Shown: positions 1 to 7,273, numbered from the stretch's first letter. The stretch is 64,000 nt of DNA from Streptomyces parvulus (GCF_014648855.1 NZ_BMRX01000006.1:404782-468781), one strand, 5' to 3'. The notes: generated from the letters alone by a model not told the origin. Numbers and translations: made by a program.

Positions 1-148
1 CGGTCGAACAATCGTTTCACTCACCATGATTCCGCGCCGGGAGCGCGGTGTGAAGGTTTTCAGCCAGGAACGAAGCCGGGAACGAGGACGCCCCCGCCCC
101 CCACGCGAAGGCGGGGGACGGGGGCGCCGGACGGCTCAGGCGTCGATC
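1..148. other. Left chromosomal flank, downstream of the original glnA 3' end
   Basis: No convincing gene is visible here; the short open frames are not supported by a ribosome binding site or a recognisable product. The stretch directly abuts the left copy of the glnA-derived repeat. It holds the complement of the native glnA stop (TGA, positions 147-149) and a terminator-like hairpin. I infer it was the sequence immediately downstream of glnA before the element inserted. Confidence 0.7.
89..126 (-). terminator. Displaced native glnA terminator (imperfect hairpin)
   Basis: A C-rich arm (89-102) and a G-rich arm (110-126) can pair as an imperfect GC stem, with arms of the form CGCCCCCG/CGGGGGCG plus a second C5/G5 block. 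It lies about 20 bp beyond the stranded glnA stop on the strand glnA would use. In the integrated state it is 15.3 kb from the glnA gene it appears to have served. Confidence 0.55.
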
Positions 149-173
149 ACACGTCGAAGTACAGCTCGAACTC
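149..173. repeat. attL core: left copy of 25-bp glnA-derived repeat
   Basis: Identical to 15467-15491. Read on the minus strand it encodes the last eight codons of glnA (EFELYFDV) and here runs into TGA, the presumed native stop. The bases on either side (CGATC before, TGACGG after) differ from those at the right copy, which sets the repeat limits at 25 bp. Confidence 0.9.
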
Positions 174-233
174 TGACGGCACCTTGGCCGCCTGTGGAGA
201 TGCCACGGCAGTGCGTTGACCTGTGTGTTTGAC

Positions 234-294
234 CGTTGGGACACGTTGGGTAACGCTAAGAACGTTGGAATGTTCTGCGGACTGATTGCGGACC
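234..294 (+). repeat. Candidate left-arm recombinase sites
   Basis: There are three CGTTGG(G/A) repeats (234-240, 244-250, 263-269), then TGCGGACT (276-283) and TGCGGACC (287-294), 11 bp apart. The same TGCGGAC pair, also 11 bp apart, occurs at the right end (15398-15405 and 15409-15416). Tyrosine recombinases of integrative elements commonly bind short arm-type repeats flanking the core; that these are such sites is inference. Confidence 0.4.
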
Positions 295-325
295 GCGCGT
301 GTCACTGTCAGTTGCGTTGCACGTG

Positions 326-366
326 AAGGGGCCCCTCGCCTGACTCCACCGGGCGAGGGGCCCCTT
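326..366. terminator. Terminator of the GntR repressor gene
   Basis: A perfect 15-bp inverted repeat (326-340 and 352-366; arms AAGGGGCCCCTCGCC) with an 11-nt loop. It lies 17 bp beyond the stop of the minus-strand regulator at 384 and separates that gene from the attachment region. Confidence 0.8.
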
Positions 367-383
367 TCTGCGTTCCGGCCCGC

Positions 384-1124
384 CTACTCCTCCAGGTCGT
401 ACTCCGAGGACAGCTCCCGGCCGGCGCCGAGGTAGTCGACCGCGTACTCGGTGGGCTCGCCGTTCTGGTCCCAGTAGTGATTGATGACGACGATGGTCGT
501 CGTGCCCGCTTCGGCTTCCAGCGCGTCGGAGACGTCCTCGGGGACCTTCCGCAGCGCCACCGTGTCCCGCCGTCGGCTGACGCGCCGACCGGTGCGCTCC
601 TCGATCAGTCCGAACGTCATCTTCGGGAGCGGTGCGGCGTCGAGGAACTCGGGGGCCTGCTCTGCAATGGCTGCCGAAACCCACGTTGTGGAGACGGTGA
701 CCACGCCCGCGCCGTCGAGGTACCGGCGTCGCCGCCGGGCAACTTCGGCGCCGGCCTCCAGGCCGAGTGCGTCGGCGACTTCCTGGGATGCCGGTTCCCT
801 GACTGCGTCGAGGATCTCGACACGTTCGTCGTTCCCGAGCGTCGGGCCGCCGGCTTGCAGCTTGGCGAGCCTGTCGGCGCCCGCAGTGAGCTTCCTGGGC
901 CTGGTGACGATGGTGCCCACTCCGGGCGTCGCGGTGGCGTAGCCCTCGGCGCGGAGGACGCCAGGAACTCGCGCAGCTGTGGCACGGCTGACGCCCTCGG
1001 TCTCGATGATCTGGCTCACGGACGGGACGCGGTCTCCGGGCTGGAGTTCGCCGCTCTCGATGCGCTCGATGATCTGCGCCGCGATCCGCTGGTACGGCGG
1101 CAGTCCCGAGAGATCACGAACCAT
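384..1124 (-). CDS. GntR/HutC-family transcriptional repressor (KorSA-like)
   Basis: A 246-residue DNA-binding regulator. The N-terminal winged helix (about residues 1-75) has the GntR pattern PPYQRIAAQIIERIESGELQ, then SVSQIIETEGVSRATA and a wing near GYATATPGVGTIV. The C-terminal half (about 95-245) looks like a UTRA ligand-binding fold. The ATG at 1124 follows AGGAGA. AICEs such as pSAM2 carry a GntR-type repressor that silences transfer and replication; this first gene, reading toward attL, probably plays that part. Paired TTCTAGAA palindromes just upstream suggest autoregulation. The ligand is unknown. Confidence 0.85.
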   Translation of the reverse strand: MVRDLSGLPPYQRIAAQIIERIESGELQPGDRVPSVSQIIETEGVSRATAARVPGVLRAEGYATATPGVGTIVTRPRKLTAGADRLAKLQAGGPTLGNDERVEILDAVREPASQEVADALGLEAGAEVARRRRRYLDGAGVVTVSTTWVSAAIAEQAPEFLDAAPLPKMTFGLIEERTGRRVSRRRDTVALRKVPEDVSDALEAEAGTTTIVVINHYWDQNGEPTEYAVDYLGAGRELSSEYDLEE

Positions 1125-1137
1125 GAAATCTCCTAAC

Positions 1138-1190
1138 TTCTAGAATGTTCTGCAATGCTTGTTGACTCTCGCTGGTCTTCTAGAACATCC
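1138..1190. promoter_or_regulatory. Paired GntR-type operators between repressor and xis-like gene
   Basis: TTCTAGAA occurs at 1138-1145 and 1178-1185, exactly 40 bp apart, each followed by a related tail (TGTTCT and CATCCT). The first also forms AGAA-N2-TTCT. The arrangement in the divergent intergenic region fits two repressor dimers on one DNA face. An 11-mer, GAATGTTCTGC, at 1143-1153 recurs at 268-278 near attL. No clear -10/-35 pair can be assigned. Confidence 0.6.
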
Positions 1191-1321
1191 TAGGCGTGTA
1201 CCCAGTCGGCGCGTCAGATGCCGATTGGGACAAGACAGTCATGCCAAAGCCCTGACGGGGTGATCTCGGTGTTCCAGCACCGAGCCCGCCAGGGCCTCGC
1301 ATCCAAGAGTCGAGGTCTCAG

Positions 1322-1567
1322 ATGCACGCTGAGCTTATCCCGCCTGCCCAGATGCAGGCGTCCGAGAGCGGTCCGCTCCGGGTCAAGGACGTCGCCGCCG
1401 CGCTACGCATCAACAACGCCACGGTGTACGCCGAGATCAAGGCGGGCCGGCTGCCCTCCTACCGCGTCGGCCAGGGCCGCGGCACCATCCGCGTCTCCCG
1501 GGCCGCCTTCGCGCAGTACCTCACCGACCGCGGCATCCCCGCCGCAGAGCTGGCGGTGACGCTGTGA
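1322..1567 (+). CDS. Excisionase-like helix-turn-helix protein
   Basis: An 81-residue protein with an HTH of the excisionase/MerR type (HTH_17): LRVKDVAAALRINNATVYAEIKAG at about residues 19-42, a wing at LPSYRVGQGRGTIRVS, then a helix. Such proteins direct excision by bending the attachment site, or act as activators. It is divergent from the GntR gene across the operator region and overlaps the next gene by GTGA. The ATG at 1322 has GAGGT upstream; an internal ATG at 1352 is possible. A second Xis-like gene lies at 7418, so which of them serves the integrase is open. Confidence 0.75.
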   Translation: MHAELIPPAQMQASESGPLRVKDVAAALRINNATVYAEIKAGRLPSYRVGQGRGTIRVSRAAFAQYLTDRGIPAAELAVTL

Positions 1568-2085
1568 CGACGAACCACATTCCCCAGCAGCGCACCGCTG
1601 CGACCGTCCACCCGTTCCCGGCCATCAAGCCCGGCTACCGGCTGGCGCCCGCGAAGATCGGCACGGACGACTCCGCGCAGATCGTCTACATCGAGTGCCC
1701 CAACTGGTGCGACGAGGACCACGTCGCCGACTTCGTCGGGGCCGTTGAGGACGTCATTCACCGGACGCAGGCCACCTACGAGGGGGCGGTCATCGTTCCG
1801 TCGTTCGGCGTGGCGCCGTACCCGCAGCAGCTGTTCGCCTACGTCGAGGCGGACCCGTCCGACACGAACCCGCTGCTGAAGGCCGCGCACGTCACCGTCG
1901 AGGACCCGCGCGCCGCGACCATGGCCTACCTCACCCCGGAGATGGCGGAGAAGCTCGCTGACGAGGTCATCGGCTTCGCGTCGCACCTGCGCCACCTGGC
2001 CCGCACCGTGCGGCTCGCGAATCAGGGCGACTCGGATCCCGACATGGACGAGGCGCTGCGCCGGGTCCGCGGGGAGGCCGTCTGA
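1564..2085 (+). CDS. DUF6907-like protein with CPxWC motif
   Basis: 173 residues, starting GTG in a GTGA overlap with the HTH gene. The middle carries ECPNWCDEDH (about residues 44-53), a Cys-Cys-His arrangement that may bind zinc, followed by an alpha/beta region with SYGY-like beta strands in its paralogue. I recall such CPxWC proteins from Streptomyces mobile elements under the label DUF6907, but their role is unknown. A second, shorter protein with the same motif lies two genes downstream, so the pair probably arose by duplication. Confidence 0.6.
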   Translation: MTTNHIPQQRTAATVHPFPAIKPGYRLAPAKIGTDDSAQIVYIECPNWCDEDHVADFVGAVEDVIHRTQATYEGAVIVPSFGVAPYPQQLFAYVEADPSDTNPLLKAAHVTVEDPRAATMAYLTPEMAEKLADEVIGFASHLRHLARTVRLANQGDSDPDMDEALRRVRGEAV

Positions 2086-2204
2086 TGCCCAGGCGCAACA
2101 ACAACGTGAAGGGCGACCCCCGCCCCAACCTCCGGGGCGAGCTGTCCGTGCAGGTGGTCCGCCGCATCAACCGCAAGGCCCGCCGGACGGGGTGGACGCG
2201 GTGA
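2085..2204 (+). CDS. 39-residue basic protein
   Basis: The ATG at 2085 overlaps the upstream stop by one base (TGATG), and the frame ends in a TGA that overlaps the next start (GTGA, 2201-2204). The 39-residue product is strongly basic (MPRRNNNVKGDPRP at the N-terminus and RRINRKARRTGWTR at the C-terminus). Coupling on both sides is the main support. It is not recognised; DNA or RNA binding is a guess from charge alone. Confidence 0.5.
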   Translation: MPRRNNNVKGDPRPNLRGELSVQVVRRINRKARRTGWTR

Positions 2205-2569
2205 CCGCCCGCACGGTCGTCCTGCAGACCAAGGACCACGGCCGCGTCGAGTTCGAGTGCCCGGCGTGGTGCATCGGCCACGCGTGGCAGGCCGGCGCCG
2301 GCATCGGCCGCAACGACATCGTCCACAAGTCCGTGGCGGTGAAGGCCGCGTCCGACACCTACTCCTACGGCTACGTCTCTTTGCTGCGGGTGTGGATGGC
2401 GTGGGCGCCGTTCGCCGAGCTGGTGCCGCGGGTGTCCGTGGAGGTCGACGTGCAGGGCGACTTCGAGGCCGAGGAGATCGCGCACGTGGCTGGCGCCCTG
2501 CGCACCGCCGCGAACCGCATGGAGCAGGTCGCCGCCCAGGCGATCGCCTTCCGAGGAGACGTCGCGTGA
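2201..2569 (+). CDS. DUF6907-like protein, paralogue of the 1564 gene
   Basis: 122 residues from the GTG at 2201, chosen because it overlaps the preceding stop (GTGA); a GTG at 2192 would add three residues. It contains FECPAWCIGHAW (about residues 19-30), matching ECPNWCDEDH of the 1564 product, and a C-terminal helix (EIAHVAGALRTAANRMEQVAAQ) resembling the C-terminal helix there. A metal-binding role through Cys-Cys-His is plausible but unproven. Confidence 0.6.
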   Translation: MTARTVVLQTKDHGRVEFECPAWCIGHAWQAGAGIGRNDIVHKSVAVKAASDTYSYGYVSLLRVWMAWAPFAELVPRVSVEVDVQGDFEAEEIAHVAGALRTAANRMEQVAAQAIAFRGDVA

Positions 2570-2757
2570 GCGCCCGCTGGCCCGTTCGCCGGCCGACCGA
2601 GCACGCCGCCATCCGCGCGGTGTGCCGGTCGGCACGGCCGACCCCTTCCGTACCCGCCCTGATGGCCGCACTGATCGAGGCGAACGAGCGCCGCGACCGC
2701 GAGGGCGTCTGCCTGGCCGCGCACCGCGTCGTGCGCGCCGCCGAGGAGCAGCAGTGA
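2566..2757 (+). CDS. 63-residue protein of unknown function
   Basis: Starts GTG in a GTGA overlap with the upstream gene and ends in a GTGA overlap with the downstream one. The product is helical and charged (PSVPALMAALIEANERRDREG), with no recognisable domain. Its only support is translational coupling and codon bias consistent with its neighbours. Confidence 0.55.
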   Translation: MSARWPVRRPTEHAAIRAVCRSARPTPSVPALMAALIEANERRDREGVCLAAHRVVRAAEEQQ

Positions 2758-3431
2758 AGAACGACTACCTGAAGTGGGGTGCCCTGGCCGCCGCGCTCGT
2801 CGCGACGGCCTCGGCCGAGTACGAGCTGGCCCGCGCGGTCGGCTTCAACCAGTGGGTGGCCGCCGCCGTGCCCGCCGCCCTGGACCTGTACACGGTGCGG
2901 GCCCTGCGCGCGCACCGGGAGGTGCTGGCCGCGGTCGCCGCGATGATCGGCGTCAACGCCGCCTCGCACCTGGTGACCACGGGCCTGGTGCCGGTGAACG
3001 TGTGGCTGGTCGTGGCGGTCGCCGCGATCGCCCCGCTGGTGCTGTGGCGCGTCCATAGCCTCGCCATCGACGTGACCGCCCCGGTGTACGTCGAGCGCGT
3101 CGAGGACGAGCGGCCTACGGGTCCGGTCGTCCCCGCGCCGGTGGTCATCCCGGCGGAGCGGACGCTCACCGCGGCGCCGTTCCTGTGGGACTCGGTGGCG
3201 CCTCCGAAAGCCCTTCCGGTGACCACGTCGGTGCCCGCCGAGACGGCCCGGGAGGTGGTCACTGAGGTTGTCGCGCTCAGCCCGGCTGAGCTGCGACGCA
3301 AGGCCCGCAGGATGAACAAGCTGGCGGTCATGATGACGAAGCGCCCGGTGACCATCAAGGCGCTGCAAGACGAGCTGGGGTTGTCGCGCCGCGACGCGAC
3401 GGACCTTCGCCGGGAGGTGGTCACGCCGTGA
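2754..3431 (+). CDS. SpdB-like membrane protein with C-terminal HTH
   Basis: 225 residues from the coupled GTG at 2754. The N-terminal half holds several hydrophobic segments (near residues 8-25, 30-45, 52-72 and 77-95) in the pattern of Streptomyces SpdB/DUF2637 proteins, which help spread transferred plasmids between hyphal compartments. The C-terminal part (about 170-225) is cytoplasmic and reads like a winged helix: KRPVTIKALQDELGLSRRDATDL. It precedes a second small membrane protein and lies upstream of the translocase, as spd genes usually do. Confidence 0.65.
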   Translation: MKNDYLKWGALAAALVATASAEYELARAVGFNQWVAAAVPAALDLYTVRALRAHREVLAAVAAMIGVNAASHLVTTGLVPVNVWLVVAVAAIAPLVLWRVHSLAIDVTAPVYVERVEDERPTGPVVPAPVVIPAERTLTAAPFLWDSVAPPKALPVTTSVPAETAREVVTEVVALSPAELRRKARRMNKLAVMMTKRPVTIKALQDELGLSRRDATDLRREVVTP

Positions 3432-3733
3432 GCGACGCCCTGGAGAAGGCAGAGGCCGCCGCCTGCGAGGCCGCGAAGAACAGTGTCGACGTCGCACAGA
3501 TCGTCGCCGCCGTCCTCGCCGCCCAGCAGACCACCCAGCAGCCGGCCGCGCCTCCCCCGGCGGCCCGGTCCGAGTTCGACGCCAAGAAGTGGCTGACGAT
3601 CGGGTTCCTCGGCATCGCCGGGGGCCTGGTCGCCTCCCTGTTCGCCGTCGCCGTCGCCATCGGCGCCGTGTCCGTCGCCATCCTCGCCCTGGTCCTCCGG
3701 TCCATGTGGCGCGACTACCAGAAGGGGAAGTGA
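3428..3733 (+). CDS. Small Spd-like membrane protein
   Basis: 101 residues from the coupled GTG at 3428. An alanine- and glutamine-rich N-terminus (about 1-48) is followed by two adjacent hydrophobic stretches (WLTIGFLGIAGGLVASLFAV and AVAIGAVSVAILALVL, about 54-90) and a basic tail. The size and position beside the SpdB-like protein suggest a partner in intramycelial plasmid spread. No specific family is assigned. Confidence 0.55.
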   Translation: MSDALEKAEAAACEAAKNSVDVAQIVAAVLAAQQTTQQPAAPPPAARSEFDAKKWLTIGFLGIAGGLVASLFAVAVAIGAVSVAILALVLRSMWRDYQKGK

Positions 3734-3735
3734 CC

Positions 3736-3921
3736 ATGCCCGAGATCACGGTTGAGGACCTCAACGAGATCGACGACTGCACCTGTATCGAGTTCTGCGA
3801 CGAGGACCCGAAGACGGCTTGCGGCCTCTCCGGCGCCCCGCACGTCCACCCGGAGACCCCCGGATTCCCCGGCGTCACCGGGCCGTGCCCCGTCCACCCG
3901 GGCCGTCCCGGCGACCACTGA
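3736..3921 (+). CDS. Small Cys/His-rich acidic protein
   Basis: 61 residues from the ATG at 3736, two bases after the preceding stop. It contains CTCIEFC at about residues 15-21, then a Cys near 30, HVH near 37-39 and CPVH near 51-54, a spacing that could bind zinc. The remainder is acidic and proline-rich. The CxxxFC and H residues resemble the CPxWC proteins upstream only loosely. Function unknown. Confidence 0.5.
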   Translation: MPEITVEDLNEIDDCTCIEFCDEDPKTACGLSGAPHVHPETPGFPGVTGPCPVHPGRPGDH

Positions 3922-4001
3922 CCTGCCCTTCCGTCCCTCACGGCCCGCCCGTGGGGGTGCGGTGGGGCCGGACAGCCCGGCCCGCCCGAGAGGAGCCCAC
4001 C

Positions 4002-4115
4002 GTGGCCGACACCAACGACACCGAGGTCGAGTACGAGGACGACGGAACCGGCGACTACACGATCACCTTCTCCATGACCCTGCCGGCGCCCGCCGACGAC
4101 ACCGAGGAGAAGTAG
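4002..4115 (+). CDS. 37-residue acidic protein
   Basis: GTG at 4002 with AGAGGAG upstream. The peptide is highly acidic (EVEYEDDGTGDYTI and a DDTEEK tail). The good ribosome binding site and the next gene starting three bases after its stop support expression. Not recognised. Confidence 0.45.
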   Translation: MADTNDTEVEYEDDGTGDYTITFSMTLPAPADDTEEK

Positions 4116-4118
4116 CCC

Positions 4119-4280
4119 ATGGCCGCCAACCCCGTCCGCTTCAGCGACTTCACCCGCGCCGAGAAGGCTCAGATCACCGCGCTGACCGCCCGCATGGCCC
4201 TGCCCCGCGCCAACATCACCAAGCTGCGCCGGCAGGTCGAGGCCATCGAGAACAAGGCCGCCAGCCGCAAGGGCAAGTAG
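4119..4280 (+). CDS. 53-residue basic helical protein
   Basis: ATG at 4119, three bases after the preceding stop. It is predicted helical (FTRAEKAQITALTARMALPR) with a Lys/Arg-rich C-terminus. It is the last gene before a terminator hairpin at 4287-4327. Function unknown. Confidence 0.5.
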   Translation: MAANPVRFSDFTRAEKAQITALTARMALPRANITKLRRQVEAIENKAASRKGK

Positions 4281-4286
4281 CTCGAT

Positions 4287-4327
4287 CCCGGGGCGGCGTC
4301 CTACCGCCAAGCAGCCGCCGCCCCGGG
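4287..4327 (+). terminator. Terminator closing the small-gene operon
   Basis: A perfect 12-bp inverted repeat (4287-4298 and 4316-4327; arms CCCGGGGCGGCG) with a 17-nt loop. It separates the small-protein operon from the translocase gene, implying that the translocase has its own promoter. Confidence 0.7.
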
Positions 4328-4338
4328 CCTCTCAGCCC

Positions 4339-4359
4339 GTCACGAAATACGTCACGAAA
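4339..4359 (+). promoter_or_regulatory. Direct repeats upstream of the translocase gene
   Basis: GTCACGAAA occurs at 4339-4347 and 4351-4359, 12 bp apart, in the 94-bp gap before the translocase start. Together with the palindrome inside its coding sequence (4471-4493) this may be a regulatory site controlling transfer. Inference from position only. Confidence 0.35.
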
Positions 4360-4373
4360 CTGGAGAGCCCATC

Positions 4374-6503
4374 ATGACGGACACCGCACCCGAGAGGGTG
4401 AACGGGCACGTCAAGCCGCAAGTGTCCCTCCTCAAGTTCGCCCCCGAACAAGCCACCGCCCCGGCCGTCGAGGTGGGTCAAACTGACCCACCTGCGCCGC
4501 GCCGCCGGGTGCGTGTCGACCACCTGCGGCGCGTCGTCGTCGAGGTCCGCACGAACGCCGGCTACCGGGCCGCGGTACGGCACGGCGCCTACATCATCGG
4601 CGGAACCCGGATCCTCACCCGTCGGGCCTGGGACTCGAGGACGACCGCCCGCCACGACCGGATGATGCGCATCGCCGAAGCGTCCGGGAACGAGGAACTG
4701 GTACGCGAGTGGGAGCAGCGCGCCCAGGCGTACCGGGCCGCCCGTCAGAAGCGGCGCGTCGAGATGCTGCAGATGATGGTGAACGCCCCCAAGGCGATCG
4801 CAATGGGTGTCGTCGGGTCGGCTGGCATCCTGCTCGTCCTCGGCATGCTGCTCGCCTGGGCAAGCCGCGACGTCGCCGACGTCCTCACCCCGTTGAACAC
4901 GGTGGTCGACCTGGTCGGATGGGTGGCGTTCCTCGCCTCCGTCGTCTGGGAGCCGCTGCTGACCGCGCTGCCGTTCCTGGCCGTGGCCGGCGCCTGGTCC
5001 GTTGGACGCGGCCAGCGCACCGCCCCCGTCTGGGCGCTGCCCGAGGACGGTGACGAGCGGGACGTCGTGCCTGATGAGAACGCCATCCTGCGTGCCCTGG
5101 GCAAGCTGGGCATTGCCCCGCTGAACGCGGCCCTCAAGGAAGGCTGGAAGCCGCGCTGGGTGCAGCCGTCCACCCGCTCCGGAAACGGCTGGCATGCGCA
5201 GCTGCAGCTCCCCGAGGGCGTGCCCGTCGAGATGATCGCCGACAAGAAGCGGATCTTGGCGCACAACCTGATGCGCAAGCCCATCGAGGTGTGGCCGACC
5301 GAGCCCCGCGACCAGGCTGGCGTCCTCGACCTGTGGGTGGCCGACCCCGGCGTCCTCACCAAGCCGGTACCGCCGTGGCCGCTCCTCACCGAGGGGACAG
5401 CCGACTACTTCAAGGGGGTGCCCTCCGCCCTCAACGCCCGCGGCGAGCAGGTCATCGGCCGGCTGATGGCCTCCAACTACCTGATCGCCGGAATCATGGG
5501 CTCGGGCAAGTCGTCGCTGGTCATCTCACTGCTGCTCGGCGCCATGCTCGATCCGCTGGTCGAGGTCGACGTGCACGTCCTCGCCTACAACAACGACTAC
5601 GACGCGATGCGGCCCCGGCTGCGGAGCCTGGTCAAGGGCGACGACCCCGAGCACGTCGTCGCGGCCATGGACACGCTGCGCGCCCTCGTCGGCGAAGTGT
5701 CCCGCCGGGGTCAGGAACTGGAGCGGATCGGCACGGACACCAAGGTCACGCGCGAGATGGCGGAACGCGACCCGTCCATGCGCCCGCGGATCGTCGTGTT
5801 CGACGAGGTACACGAGCTGTTCACCAGCAAGGAGCACGGCAAGGAAGCCAAGGAACTGGCGCTGAGGGTCACCAAAAAGGCCAGGAAGACGGCCATCACC
5901 CTGCTGTGGATCACCCCGGACGCGGACGCGGCGAGCCTGCCCCGCGGGATCTCCAAGACCGTGTCCCACAGGGTCGCGTTCGCCATCAACGACCACCAGG
6001 GCAACGACGCCATCTTGGGCACCGGCATGCATAAGAACGGTTATTCGGCGACGACGCTGGTCGCGGGCGAGGACGTAGGCACCGCCATGGCCGCCGGCTT
6101 CTCGAAGACTCCCGGGCTGATCCGCTCGTACTACGTGCGGAAAGAGGCGGGCATCGACGAGGTGACCCCGGTTGTCGAGCGGGCCGTCGCCCTGCGGGAA
6201 GGCGTAGCCCCTGCGGACGTCCCGCAGCGCGCCGAACGACCCGACCCGCTGGCCGACGTCGCCGCGGTCCTGGGCGACGAGTCACGCGTCCTCGTACAGG
6301 AGGTGCTGCACCGGCTCGCCGAACACAACCCGGGGCACTACCGCAGCTGGGGGCCGGCCGATCTGAAGAAGGTTCTGGAGCCCTACGGCGCCCAGCAGTA
6401 CAAGTCCGACGGCCGCATGGTCGTCGCCCGCGACCGCGTCCAGGACGCCATCCTCGAGCGCCTGGCCGAGGACGCCGACGACGAGGGAGACGACGAGATC
6501 TGA
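4374..6503 (+). CDS. FtsK/SpoIIIE-type DNA translocase (TraB-like transfer protein)
   Basis: 709 residues. Streptomyces conjugation needs one FtsK-like ATPase that pumps double-stranded DNA between cells. Seen here: hydrophobic segments near residues 141-163 and 175-205; a Walker A, GIMGSGKS, at 373-380; a Walker B, RIVVFDEVHELF, around D477-E478; and a C-terminal winged-helix-like region (about 625-700, YRSWGPADLKKVLEPYGA) where TraB proteins bind the clt repeats. The ATG at 4374 has GGAGA upstream. Repeats that could be its target lie directly downstream. It is longer and more membrane-embedded at the N-terminus than a soluble FtsK motor domain. Confidence 0.85.
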   Translation: MTDTAPERVNGHVKPQVSLLKFAPEQATAPAVEVGQTDPPAPRRRVRVDHLRRVVVEVRTNAGYRAAVRHGAYIIGGTRILTRRAWDSRTTARHDRMMRIAEASGNEELVREWEQRAQAYRAARQKRRVEMLQMMVNAPKAIAMGVVGSAGILLVLGMLLAWASRDVADVLTPLNTVVDLVGWVAFLASVVWEPLLTALPFLAVAGAWSVGRGQRTAPVWALPEDGDERDVVPDENAILRALGKLGIAPLNAALKEGWKPRWVQPSTRSGNGWHAQLQLPEGVPVEMIADKKRILAHNLMRKPIEVWPTEPRDQAGVLDLWVADPGVLTKPVPPWPLLTEGTADYFKGVPSALNARGEQVIGRLMASNYLIAGIMGSGKSSLVISLLLGAMLDPLVEVDVHVLAYNNDYDAMRPRLRSLVKGDDPEHVVAAMDTLRALVGEVSRRGQELERIGTDTKVTREMAERDPSMRPRIVVFDEVHELFTSKEHGKEAKELALRVTKKARKTAITLLWITPDADAASLPRGISKTVSHRVAFAINDHQGNDAILGTGMHKNGYSATTLVAGEDVGTAMAAGFSKTPGLIRSYYVRKEAGIDEVTPVVERAVALREGVAPADVPQRAERPDPLADVAAVLGDESRVLVQEVLHRLAEHNPGHYRSWGPADLKKVLEPYGAQQYKSDGRMVVARDRVQDAILERLAEDADDEGDDEI
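4471..4493. promoter_or_regulatory. Perfect 10-bp palindrome inside the translocase start region
   Basis: Arms AGGTGGGTCA / TGACCCACCT separated by three bases, within codons 33-40 of the translocase. The codons used (CAA, ACT) are less GC-rich at third positions than the neighbours, which hints that the DNA palindrome itself is conserved. An intragenic operator is possible. Confidence 0.35.
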
Positions 6504-6706
6504 GGGAGTTCTCCCTACCCGCCTCCCTGTACCGCCTCCCTGTACATGACCAGCGGAAATGGCCAGCCAGGGAGGCGAGGGAGGCGGCCTCGGAGAGACC
6601 CCCAGGGCGCGCAGATCAGGCCGCCGGCCTCCCCGCCGCAGTCTCCCTCCCTAGGCGGGAGCAGGTGTCACGCGCCCCGACAGCGGCGGCTGACGCGGCT
6701 GTGACG
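6504..6706. other. Repeat-rich gap after the translocase: candidate clt
   Basis: The 8-mer GGGAGGCG or its complement occurs four times in 67 bp: CGCCTCCC at 6520 and 6533 (within a perfect 13-bp tandem repeat, 6520-6532/6533-6545) and GGGAGGCG at 6570 and 6579. The two halves can form a large hairpin. Further CTCCCTCC tracts follow to about 6655. TraB-type translocases recognise short repeated GC-rich octamers near the tra gene, so this may be the cis-acting locus of transfer; a terminator role is also possible. Confidence 0.45.
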
Positions 6707-7273
6707 CTACGACGAGCGGCCAGGGCGTCCCGGAGGCAGCAGGCCCAACTCCCGCGCACGAGACGTCCATCGCTGGACCGTCCGAGGAGTCACGCCCTCG
6801 GCCTTCGCCAAGTCGGTAGCTGGCCGCGGCGAGTCCGCAGCGACGCGCAGATACCGCAGAGCGAGTCGGGCGTAGAACCTCTGATCGTCGGGACCGCCCG
6901 GGTTACCGAGGGGGCCCTCGTGCGGGTCGCCGGGGCCAGCCATAACCGCGGCCTGAACGGAGGCGCCGGCCGTTGCCCGACGGGATCGCACGGCCGCCTC
7001 GATCGCTGCGAGCGGGAAGGATCGCAGTTCCCCGATTCCGACGGAGCCAGGACCGGGGACGTAGACGCCGGTGATCGCAATTCCGGCGTCGTCGAGTCCC
7101 ATCCGCAGCATGAGGCGCCGGCCGGTTTCGGTGTTCTCGAGCAGGTCCCACGACACGGGGTCCTCGACCCCCGTCGACAGGCCAGCGACCGCGTCGAGCT
7201 GGCTCGCACTCTCCTGGTCGATGGGGGAGGCGACCACGCGCCACGGCTTCGGAAGATCCCGGTCAGTAATCAC
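6707..7273 (-). CDS. Putative regulator with C-terminal helix-turn-helix
   Basis: 188 residues from the GTG at 7273; upstream in-frame sequence lacks a better start, and no clear ribosome binding site is seen, so a leaderless start is possible. The C-terminus reads as an HTH: SPRPATDLAKAEGVTPRTVQRWTSRARELGLL (about 147-178). The N-terminal portion is a mixed alpha/beta region of unknown fold. Divergent from the HTH gene at 7418, with an 11-bp inverted repeat between them. Probably a control protein for the replication operon. Confidence 0.6.
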   Translation of the reverse strand: MITDRDLPKPWRVVASPIDQESASQLDAVAGLSTGVEDPVSWDLLENTETGRRLMLRMGLDDAGIAITGVYVPGPGSVGIGELRSFPLAAIEAAVRSRRATAGASVQAAVMAGPGDPHEGPLGNPGGPDDQRFYARLALRYLRVAADSPRPATDLAKAEGVTPRTVQRWTSRARELGLLPPGRPGRSS

